64,000 nt of DNA from Chloroflexota bacterium (GTDB lineage: Bacteria; Chloroflexota; Anaerolineae; B4-G1). A program made the position numbers and the translations under genes. Shown here piece after piece: positions 27,879 to 36,336 of this stretch. A model generated the notes under the pieces. The model ran no database searches. It saw only the letters and a list, made by a program, of their open reading frames with translations, and had not been told where the DNA came from. The DNA lies in assembly GCA_012514315.1 (NCBI GenBank), contig JAAZAN010000023.1, forward strand, positions 1-64,000, read 5' to 3'. Numbering within the stretch: the first letter of the stretch is position 1; each line of letters starts with the position of its first letter.

Positions 27879-29492
27879 CTATGGGGTGCGTCCAAAGGTC
27901 TGCTCGTACATGATGAGCGCGCCTAGGATCGATGAACGGACAATATCGTAGGGCGCGTACAGACTCTTCACGATCCATAGCTGTGGATAGGTTGACGCTG
28001 GACCACGGTGCTCCCGTGCAAGATAGGCCGCCCCGCGATGGAGTGTCTCCGCATCGACCGGTCGGCGGCGATTGAAGTGCAGCAGTGCGGACATCGCGAA
28101 GGCCGTTTCCTCGATCGTTCCGTGCTCGAAGTAGCCCCACGACCCATCATCCCGCTGGGTATGTTCAATCCAGTCAACCGTGTGCTGACAGACCGGCGCC
28201 AGGTACTCTCGAGCGTTGAGCAGCGCCGTCAGCGTGTGCGCGGTCGCATAGTACGGCGAGGCGTGCCATTTGTCGATCCAGAAAGTGTTATACTTGCGAC
28301 TGTCCAGCAGCATCGTGATGATCTGATCCTGCACCTCCGCCCGATTTGGGTAATCCTTCATCAAGCTCAGTGCCTCAAGGGCGTGGACATTGGTGCTTAC
28401 GCTGGGATTGCGTTCGTAGAAATATGTGCGGAAGACCTGCTTCTGTCTGTCCTCGTACTGTTGAAGGATCTGCGGGTCGACGTTGTAGCCCGCTGCAAGC
28501 AGGACTCTGCAGCAGACCGAGGTAGTGTCACCGTCCGGCACCTCGAAGGTGGGATCGAATCCGACACTGTGCCGGTTCAGCTCGTGCTGTAGAGTGCGCC
28601 AGGCGTCTTCGGATATCATGTGTCTGATCGACAGGTTGGCCGCGGCTAGATTGTTCAGCACCCACGTCAGCTCAAACGTGCGGAATGGGAAGACGGGGAT
28701 GATATGCGGCATATGCGACCGCACGGATTCCAGGTATTCCAGAGCCTGATCATCGTCGCCGATCAGCGAGAGGTAGTAGGCTGTCGCGGCAGGGGAGTTG
28801 CCCAGCGATCCGATTTCCGTCAGCGCCTCGCGCAGTTTGCCCACCTGCCCAGACCGGCCGAGAAACTCAATCGAGAGAATTGTTGAGACGTGCGGTGAGT
28901 AGAGCATCTCAGGTGGGATCAGACGCAGCTTGGTGGTCTGAATCCTGCCGTAGCCACACGTGTGTGTCGGTACGTCCAGTCCCAGCTGTTGTGCTTCTGC
29001 CAACAGGGTGGGGAAGATGAGTTCGAAACCGACGAGCTCGAAAGGGTCGCGCGCCAGCAGATGCAGGTTGCGCCACAGGAACTTCTCGGCGCGTGCGATG
29101 GCCTCCTCGGAGCTGCGAGAGCGCCCGTTCTGCTGTAGCGCGATACACGCGGAGAGGGTCGATATGATCCGGTCATGGTAGTACGGAATCTCGCCCCCCC
29201 AGCTTCCATCTGGCTGCTGGTGTTCCAGCAACCAGACGACCAGGTCCGGCCAGCGCGCATCGCCAGTGGACGGATCGCGGAGTCGTGCTAACCAGGCGAT
29301 GTCATACGCGCTGGGACCCATTCGATTGCGCAGGTTGCGTACAAGATCCTCAGCCTCTGCTACATAGTTCACTGCGGTCTCCCTCGATAGGCCGTCGGTC
29401 GGAGAGGCCGACGTTTGACGAGGCATTATAAGCCCGAATCGCTCTGCGTACCAGTGCTCCCTGGGCTTGTTATTCAGTGGATTGATTGCCAT
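27879..29492 (-). CDS. Class II diterpene cyclase (tuberculosinyl/kolavenyl/ent-copalyl diphosphate synthase-like, Rv3377c family)
   Basis: SAYDIAWLARL, LEHQQPDGSWGGEIPYYHDRIISTLSA, PDGDTTSVCCRVL (DxD[T] acid motif), FRTYFYERNPSVSTNVHALEAL, DKWHASPYYATAH, QRDDGSWGYF. Confidence 0.88.
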   Translation of the reverse strand: MAINPLNNKPREHWYAERFGLIMPRQTSASPTDGLSRETAVNYVAEAEDLVRNLRNRMGPSAYDIAWLARLRDPSTGDARWPDLVVWLLEHQQPDGSWGGEIPYYHDRIISTLSACIALQQNGRSRSSEEAIARAEKFLWRNLHLLARDPFELVGFELIFPTLLAEAQQLGLDVPTHTCGYGRIQTTKLRLIPPEMLYSPHVSTILSIEFLGRSGQVGKLREALTEIGSLGNSPAATAYYLSLIGDDDQALEYLESVRSHMPHIIPVFPFRTFELTWVLNNLAAANLSIRHMISEDAWRTLQHELNRHSVGFDPTFEVPDGDTTSVCCRVLLAAGYNVDPQILQQYEDRQKQVFRTYFYERNPSVSTNVHALEALSLMKDYPNRAEVQDQIITMLLDSRKYNTFWIDKWHASPYYATAHTLTALLNAREYLAPVCQHTVDWIEHTQRDDGSWGYFEHGTIEETAFAMSALLHFNRRRPVDAETLHRGAAYLAREHRGPASTYPQLWIVKSLYAPYDIVRSSILGALIMYEQTFGRTP

Positions 29493-30426
29493 CCGCTCGA
29501 GGCGCGTTCAGGGCATCGGGTGCGGAGAATACCTGCACTGTTGGGTACCAGAACTTCCCGCCGTCATACTGGTCGCCGATGCCAAGGACGCTGTGGCGGT
29601 GAGCAGCATAGAACCGTCGCATAGCGGACCAGTCCGCAGGCGAGAATTCGCTGTAGTCCTCGGGCACGCGCCGGGTGTAGGCGTGGTCGAAGAGAATCGT
29701 CCGCAGGGTCCGCTCGTCTAGATAGGGCGACGGGCTTACCATGAAGTAGAGGTCCTCGCTTCCGGTCGCGATCAGCGGCATGTCAAAGGCGGCAGGCCTA
29801 TCGAAACCGATGAAGAGATCGACGGGGTCGATGTATTCCCCGTAGTAGTGGGCGATGATCTCGCGTCGCGTCGGAGCGCGTCCTGTTTGCTGATGAAATG
29901 CGACAGCAAATGAGGCGACCCGTTCTGTCGGATCGTGCCCGCATACTCCGAAGAAGAGCCGACAGTGACGGTGCGACGCTGTGCGGTCAGCCAATTCGCG
30001 GTATGCCTCCAGTGCACCGGCGTAAGGGGTGCCGGCCAGGTATCTCTCGGCATCGCCGTAGACGTGCACGCGAACATCGTATTGGTCATAGAAGCTCAGG
30101 AAGTCCGCGTCGCGGGCGAACCAAACCAGCGCAGATTCCATCATCTGCCGGTATTCCTCCCCACGCTCCAGCAGGTCGGGACCGAAGATCGGCGTGACGA
30201 GTGTCTCCACGCCGTGGTCGAACAACATCTGGTAGAGCGCGATGTGCCGCCTGCCACTGAGGACGAGGTACTGAGTACTGAAGTCGCTCTGCGCCTCGTA
30301 CGGATACTCCAGTATGAACCAGCGTCGGGTTCCATTGATGGGAAATACACACACGTGGGGGCCGTGTTCGCGGACCAATGTGGCCACCTCTGCGGTTGGT
30401 AGGCTCAGGAAACTGCTCAAGTTCAA
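29470..30426 (-). CDS. Tuberculosinol/kolavelool synthase-like diterpene synthase (Rv3378c family), TTG start
   Basis: [82 protein letters not shown]; TTG start with GAGGAGG upstream, TTGA overlap with the preceding gene. Confidence 0.87.
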   Translation of the reverse strand: [318 protein letters not shown]

Positions 30427-31028
30427 CGCGCTTTGCCTCCTCGTTTGAGATGCGGTCTGGGAATGAATCGTGACGTCCGGGCCATGTAGTCGGCGTATTC
30501 CGGCAGTCTGGCGCTCAACAGGGCCTCCTCCTGCTTCGCTGCCCTCGGGAAATCCCAGAAGGCGTAGGCCGCGGTCAGGAGCGTCGGGAGCGCGGGATTG
30601 ACCAGGAAGACGCCGGCGGCAATCATCATGAACGATGTGAAGGTGGGATGGCGCACAACAGCGTAGGGTCCGGTATCCACCACGGCATGCCCAACCTGAT
30701 ACTCCACTCGCTCTGTATAGAAATGCTGGAGATGGGCGCGAGACCACATGTGCAGGCTTAGCCCGGACAGAGCCAGGACAAGACCGCCGATCTGTAGGAC
30801 GGCTCCCCAGCAGGAACGAATCGAAAGGCTTATCTGAGGCAACAATATGGGTTGGACAATCAGCGCAGACGCCAGTAGAAGCATCAGACAGGTGTAACCC
30901 CAGGCCTTGCCTGTGCCCTTCTGGCGACGCTGTCGATCGTAGCGCACGAACATCATCGCATCCAGCATGTAGAAGACGCCGACGATGGCCAAGATGGCTA
31001 TCGACTGACCCGTTCCCTTCAGCAGCAC
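30423..31028 (-). CDS. Isoprenylcysteine carboxyl methyltransferase (ICMT)/PEMT-like membrane methyltransferase
   Basis: Multiple TM segments; C-terminal VDTGPYAVVRHPTFTSFMMIAAGVFL ... EEALLSARLPEYADYMARTSRFIP typical of ICMT/PEMT-like enzymes; GTG start with caggagga RBS. Confidence 0.85.
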   Translation of the reverse strand: MLLKGTGQSIAILAIVGVFYMLDAMMFVRYDRQRRQKGTGKAWGYTCLMLLLASALIVQPILLPQISLSIRSCWGAVLQIGGLVLALSGLSLHMWSRAHLQHFYTERVEYQVGHAVVDTGPYAVVRHPTFTSFMMIAAGVFLVNPALPTLLTAAYAFWDFPRAAKQEEALLSARLPEYADYMARTSRFIPRPHLKRGGKAR

Positions 31029-32407
31029 GCGCTCCTCCTGGGTATTCTGAACCTCCCGTCCTGATCATATTGGAGCGCCCAATGCAGACGCCCTATGAGT
31101 ATCCCGTAGAAGACGAGAATCACGATCATCACCATTGGAGCGTAGATACTCGGATCGGTCAGGAAATATGGCCCGGGCGCCATGACGTCCGACCCGAAGA
31201 TGGCGAAGCTGGCCAGTTGCCACAGATCGACGAGTGCGTAAGGCACGAATACGGTCGTGAGCAGTGCGCGTACTCGACGCTGTTTGGCCACGGCCATCAG
31301 GTAGGTGAACACCGCGATCCCCAAGGTGAGTTCCCAGACCATATCCAGCCAGATGAACGCGGCCAGGTAGAGCAGAAACGCGAGATCGAGCAGGCTGGAC
31401 CCCTTGTGCCACGATGGATCCTCGATAGACAGCGCGGGTCTTAGTCTGAGGAACCACCTGCCTGCCACGAGCCCGGCAGGTAGGAGAAGGGCCATCTTGA
31501 CGACCGTCGCGATGCCCCGCGTGCATGCGTTGACGCCGAGAACGAAGTAGATGATCTGGCGTATCGAATGGTTGTAGCCCAGGAATGGATGTCCCGGCTG
31601 GCGCCATGGGAAGTCCTGGCTCAGTCGGGCGAGGAATCGGAAGTATGCGATCTCTTGTTCCCATACATAGGCCGGACCGCCGATGACCATCGTGATGGCT
31701 ACCACGGTCAGATAGAGCACGGCCGTCAGGCCCAGCATGCGACCGAGTGACGACCAGCGTCTGGACAACAGCGGAACACCCACTGCGAAGCCCCACTGAG
31801 GCTTGATCAGCAGGATGATCACCAACCAGACGGCCGCCAGGCCGGGGCGTTCAGCGACGATCGCGTAGATCAGGAGCGTGGCCAGCAGTGCCATGAAGAT
31901 GTACACATTGAGATATCCCAGGTCGCTCCAGTACGGGGAGTAGACCAGCCAGACAGGCAATGTGCGGGCCAACGTCTTCTCCACCCGGTGCAGTTCGAGG
32001 GCGCGGAAGATGAGGCTCCAGACCATGTAGACCAACGGATAGGCGACGACGTGTGCCAGCGTGTGCACGACAGTGACAGCGACGCTCGATAGGTTGAGGG
32101 AAGGCGCGAACGCCAGGGCGAATGAGGGCGCGTACTGGTACAGCTCCTCGAGTGATCCGATGTCGCCCTCGATGTAGAGCGGCTGACGATGCGTGAAACG
32201 GTGTGCTGCATCCACGTAGACCTGGAGATCGACGGGAATCATTGGCTCGCTTGCATCCACCCAGCCGGGAAGCGCCTGCGGGTGCAGCAACGTGGCCAGG
32301 TAGACAGCGTGGGCGGCCAGCCGCACGACCGAGTACACGACGGCGATGATCAACATGACTCGGTAGCATCCAGATTCATGCCACACGCGTCGGATCGCGT
32401 CACTCAT
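31019..32407 (-). CDS. GT87-like (DUF2029-type) polytopic glycosyltransferase
   Basis: Many TM helices, PVDLQVYVDAAHRFTHRQPLYIEG loop, LLIKPQWGFAVGVPLLSRRW; start overlaps FtsX stop (ATGAGTGA). Confidence 0.7.
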   Translation of the reverse strand: MSDAIRRVWHESGCYRVMLIIAVVYSVVRLAAHAVYLATLLHPQALPGWVDASEPMIPVDLQVYVDAAHRFTHRQPLYIEGDIGSLEELYQYAPSFALAFAPSLNLSSVAVTVVHTLAHVVAYPLVYMVWSLIFRALELHRVEKTLARTLPVWLVYSPYWSDLGYLNVYIFMALLATLLIYAIVAERPGLAAVWLVIILLIKPQWGFAVGVPLLSRRWSSLGRMLGLTAVLYLTVVAITMVIGGPAYVWEQEIAYFRFLARLSQDFPWRQPGHPFLGYNHSIRQIIYFVLGVNACTRGIATVVKMALLLPAGLVAGRWFLRLRPALSIEDPSWHKGSSLLDLAFLLYLAAFIWLDMVWELTLGIAVFTYLMAVAKQRRVRALLTTVFVPYALVDLWQLASFAIFGSDVMAPGPYFLTDPSIYAPMVMIVILVFYGILIGRLHWALQYDQDGRFRIPRRSACC

Positions 32408-34727
32408 AGCGCAGTACCTCCACGATGGAGGCGTCGGCGGCACGGCGCGCCGGAACGATGCTGCCGCCTATGCCAACAGCGACCATCAGCGGCGCTACGA
32501 GCGCAGCGTAGAGTGGGCTCAATGTCACGTTGACCTCGCCGAACCCGTACACGCCCGACAGCGTTGATAATGTCACCTTGGTCAGGGCAAGACCCAGTGG
32601 CATACCGATCACGGCAGCTCCCAGTCCCAGAACCGTAGCGCTGCTGGTTACCATCGCCACGACCTGTAGGGGTGTCATTCCGATGGTCTTCAGAACGCCA
32701 ATCCTGCGGAGCTTCTCCTGGACCGCCAGCAGCGACGTAGTGAAGACGTTGATCAGTGCGAAGCCGACCAAGATGGCTGCCAAAGAGAGAATCGCGAGCT
32801 TCAGATACCTGACGGCGCCGGGCAGCGCCTGACCGATCAGGACCAGGTTCAGGTCTGCGTTGCGTCCAGGCTCCAGAAAAGTCCTCAAGCGGGCGACGTC
32901 CGCGTCCGGCCCGATGCGAATGTAGTACGTGCGGGGTTCGACCCGAACGTGGCTGCGCACGACCGTCGGGAGGCTGACCATAAGCATCTGGCCCGAGTTG
33001 ACGGGCTCTGGATACCTGCCCACGATCCGCAACGCTATCGGACCGCCACCCTGGCTCGACAAGGTGATTGTCAGGACATCACCGACATCAAGATCAAGCC
33101 AGTCGAGCAACCCCTGTCCGGCGATGGCCTCGTGGGTTCCCGGCTCGAAGAAGCGCCCCTCGGTGATCTGAAAGGGGAATGCGTCCAGGTCACCGTCCAC
33201 GGCGCGAACCTGAAACACGTCTCCGGCAGGCGTCCTGGCGTCGGCGAGATACTCACCGTAGTACGCGATCACGCCAGGCGCCCGGCTTAGTAGAGCACGG
33301 GTATGACTGTCGCTGTACGACTCCCGTGTGACCACGCCGTCATACACGATCCCCAGGAGTTCTGGCTCGCGCTCGTAGGTCCCGAGAGTGTCGTTGAGTG
33401 CCAAGCCGAATACAACTCCCATCACGCCGAGTGTCAGGTTGAGCGCGGTCAGCAGTGACCGGATCGGCCGGACGAATACATCGCCGACACCTAGCGCGAG
33501 GAAGGTGGGGATCCACGCTTGAGCGAGAGCCGTCCCGATCCGCTGTGTCTGTCGCCGCGGCGTCTCGACACCGGTGGTGATCGCCTGGATGATGTGTGCG
33601 CCGGCGCCTCGACGGGCTGCACCGAGGGTTGCCAGGATGACGGCCCCGCTGACGCTTCCGATGGCGAGTACAGCGACCAGCGGGTTGAGTGCGGGTTGGA
33701 AGGTCGTGCTCAGCGACGCGGCAACACTCCTCAGCGGCAGCGGCGAGAGGAGTGCCCCAAGGAAAAGCCCGGTGGGGCATCCGAAGGCGCACAGCACCAG
33801 GTACTGTCCCAGGTAGACCCATAGGACCTGCCTTCGGCGGAAGCCAATCGCCTTGAGGATCCCGATCTGCCGGTACTGGGACAGCACGGCCGAGCCGATG
33901 CTGCTGGCGATGACTAAGACTGTTGCGAGTACCGCGAACAGGCTGAACGTTCCCAGGAAGACCAGGTTCAACTGGGCCCCGAATACCGCTGCCTCGCGCA
34001 CGTCCCGCCAGTCCGTGTGTGTCGCGATAGCATCGCTGCGCAATATCCCTTCGATCTGAGTGAGCGCTTCGTCGACCGCATTAGGGTCCGTCAAGCGCAG
34101 GCCCATCGAGGATTCCCATGCATCCTCGTCTGGGAACAGGCGCCGCAGCGTGTCCTGGGTTACGTACAGATACGGAGGTTGCGTGTTGCGATAAGTGTCC
34201 CACATGGGATTGTACGCCAGACCGACCACCGGGACGTCTACCCGATAGCCGTCGGAACCGACGACGCCGACAACGTCATCTACGCTCAGACCGACCAGGT
34301 CGACCAGTTCACTTCCAGCCAGGATCTCCAGCGCCTTGGGTTCCAGATCGCGACCATCCTGGATCAGCAGCTGGTTCAGTGTTGCCTGTGGTGTCTCGAT
34401 GGCGCGAATGCTCGTCCAGATACGTGTTCGGTGCGCGGCGACCCTGCTCGTCACGCTGTACTGGATGCCCGTACTGGCCTCAACTATGGGCAGCGCCTCG
34501 ATCTGATCAATATCCCGCGCGCGAATCTGATCTCGGTTGAAGTAGATCCACACATGGGCTGCGTTGAGCAGGTCGAATGATCGGTCATAGGGCGCGCTGC
34601 TATTGACCACCGTCGCTACAGCGAGCGTGACCAACGCGGTTGATGTGGCAATCGACGTCCCGATCAACAGTGAGATCAACGGCCGGGTCGTGACATCGGC
34701 CCAAATCTTGCGCAGGACGGCGTGCAT
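32400..34727 (-). CDS. FtsX/MacB-type ABC transporter permease (duplicated FtsX domains)
   Basis: IGSAVLSQYRQIGILKAIGFRRRQVLWVYLGQYL and VQEKLRRIGVLKTIGMTPLQVVAMVTSSATVLGLGAAVIGMPLG. Confidence 0.9.
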   Translation of the reverse strand: MHAVLRKIWADVTTRPLISLLIGTSIATSTALVTLAVATVVNSSAPYDRSFDLLNAAHVWIYFNRDQIRARDIDQIEALPIVEASTGIQYSVTSRVAAHRTRIWTSIRAIETPQATLNQLLIQDGRDLEPKALEILAGSELVDLVGLSVDDVVGVVGSDGYRVDVPVVGLAYNPMWDTYRNTQPPYLYVTQDTLRRLFPDEDAWESSMGLRLTDPNAVDEALTQIEGILRSDAIATHTDWRDVREAAVFGAQLNLVFLGTFSLFAVLATVLVIASSIGSAVLSQYRQIGILKAIGFRRRQVLWVYLGQYLVLCAFGCPTGLFLGALLSPLPLRSVAASLSTTFQPALNPLVAVLAIGSVSGAVILATLGAARRGAGAHIIQAITTGVETPRRQTQRIGTALAQAWIPTFLALGVGDVFVRPIRSLLTALNLTLGVMGVVFGLALNDTLGTYEREPELLGIVYDGVVTRESYSDSHTRALLSRAPGVIAYYGEYLADARTPAGDVFQVRAVDGDLDAFPFQITEGRFFEPGTHEAIAGQGLLDWLDLDVGDVLTITLSSQGGGPIALRIVGRYPEPVNSGQMLMVSLPTVVRSHVRVEPRTYYIRIGPDADVARLRTFLEPGRNADLNLVLIGQALPGAVRYLKLAILSLAAILVGFALINVFTTSLLAVQEKLRRIGVLKTIGMTPLQVVAMVTSSATVLGLGAAVIGMPLGLALTKVTLSTLSGVYGFGEVNVTLSPLYAALVAPLMVAVGIGGSIVPARRAADASIVEVLRYE

Positions 34728-34744
34728 CGGATCCCTGCCCCCCC

Positions 34745-35542
34745 TCAACCGAGCTGCGTCACACGTTGCGCCACGCGACCTGATTCGCCCCCGGGCATCG
34801 CGTCGACGATTCGGCCATCATGCAGGAATAGGATCTGTTGTGCCCGTGCCGCGGCGACGGCATCGTGTGTTACCATAACTGTCGTCTGACCCTGATTGTT
34901 AAACTCCGCCAGAATATTCAGTACGTCCTGGCTGCTGAGACTATCCAGATTTCCAGTAGGCTCATCGGCCAGGAGCAGGGTGGGACCGTTGATGAGCGCC
35001 CGAGCGATGGCGACGCGCTGTTGTTCCCCGCCCGACAGCTCCCATGGGTACTTGGAGGCCTGTTTCTCCAGACCCAGTCGCGCCAGGAGCTGGCTGGCCC
35101 GCTTGCGAATGGCTGGCCTGTCTGCACGGGGAGCCAGCAGAGCCGGAAGCTCTACGTTGGCCTGCGCGGTGAGATTATCGATCAAATTGAAGAACTGGAA
35201 GATCACGCCGATGTGTTCTCGTCGGAAGCGTGCCAGTGCTGATTCGTCCATCGCGTGGAGCGCGTGTCCGGCGATGTCGATGGCGCCTCGCGTCGGCTGG
35301 TCGAGCCCGCCCAGCAGATGTAACAGCGTCGACTTACCGCTCCCCGAATGGCCCATGACGGCAATGAAATCTCCTCGCTCGATCTGCAGTGAGACGCCGG
35401 CCAACGCCTGGAAAGTGATCTCTCCGACTTCATAAATCTTAGTCAGATCCGATGCTTCGACGAGATAGTCACTTCGCTCGCAGAGGCCTTCGCTGGCGGT
35501 GCACTGCTGGTGTGTGTGCTGGACCATCAGACCAGTAATCAC
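34745..35542 (-). CDS. ABC transporter ATPase (LolD/MacB type)
   Basis: [52 protein letters not shown]. Confidence 0.95.
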   Translation of the reverse strand: MITGLMVQHTHQQCTASEGLCERSDYLVEASDLTKIYEVGEITFQALAGVSLQIERGDFIAVMGHSGSGKSTLLHLLGGLDQPTRGAIDIAGHALHAMDESALARFRREHIGVIFQFFNLIDNLTAQANVELPALLAPRADRPAIRKRASQLLARLGLEKQASKYPWELSGGEQQRVAIARALINGPTLLLADEPTGNLDSLSSQDVLNILAEFNNQGQTTVMVTHDAVAAARAQQILFLHDGRIVDAMPGGESGRVAQRVTQLG

Positions 35543-36336
35543 TCCGAGACGTAATATGTACGGGTGAAGAGCGTCTGGAATCCAGTGATGCGGAGCAGAC
35601 GTTCGAGTGTGGTGTTTGCGGTAGTCTGCTGCAACAGTGTGTCAATGCCCAGCCGTTGGGATTCGCGCACGCTGCATATCATCAGGTTGGTGGCCGCTCC
35701 GCTCCGCCGGTGACTCTCCACAACTCCTGCGCTGCCGATCACTCCAAACCGCCCATGCCGCAGTAGCGAGAACGTGCCAACCGGTTCATTGCCAACGAGT
35801 GCCAGGTAGTGGAATGAATCCGGCAGTCCGACGGAAGGCTCCAGTAGTTCGGCCATATACGGCGCGTACTCACCGGGCATCTGGAAGGCGTCGAGAAAGA
35901 CGCGGGCGAATTGCGCGGCCTCACCCGCATCGATCTGACGGACCTCCACTCCCTCAAATGGATCCGGCGTGGCTAGATTGCTCACGTTCTCCAGCACCAT
36001 CCAGGCTTCCCGTTCACGTTGGGCGACATAGCCTCGCCGCTCCAGGCGAGTGGTCCAATCCGCTGGGAGGCACGCTGACGAGATGGCGATGGTGGTCGGT
36101 AGCCCGTGTGGCGCGTACATCTCCTCAATCTCGTCGAGCAGGCGGTCTGTCTGCTCCTCCGCGACACGCAGCAGGCAGGCGTGATTGGCATCAGGTGTTG
36201 GGAACAGTACGCTACGCGTGATGACAACATCGTCACGAATAAGGACATCAAGCCCTGGCGTCACCTGGGCTGTGGGAAGCATCGCGCGGTAGTTGGCGCG
36301 TTCCAGTTCCTCAATGCGTCTGACTGGGACTGTCAT
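35539..36336 (-). CDS. GNAT family N-acetyltransferase
   Basis: LALVGNEPVGTFSLLRHGRFGVIGSAGVVESHRRSGAATNLMICSVRESQRLGIDTLLQQT acetyl-CoA binding pattern. Confidence 0.85.
   Translation of the reverse strand: MTVPVRRIEELERANYRAMLPTAQVTPGLDVLIRDDVVITRSVLFPTPDANHACLLRVAEEQTDRLLDEIEEMYAPHGLPTTIAISSACLPADWTTRLERRGYVAQREREAWMVLENVSNLATPDPFEGVEVRQIDAGEAAQFARVFLDAFQMPGEYAPYMAELLEPSVGLPDSFHYLALVGNEPVGTFSLLRHGRFGVIGSAGVVESHRRSGAATNLMICSVRESQRLGIDTLLQQTTANTTLERLLRITGFQTLFTRTYYVSE

Noticed and set aside
30427-31068. N-terminal extension of the 532-aa ORF 29470-31068
   Set aside because: Overlaps the ICMT-like gene; homology to Rv3378c and the GAGGAGG-TTG start place the real start at 30426
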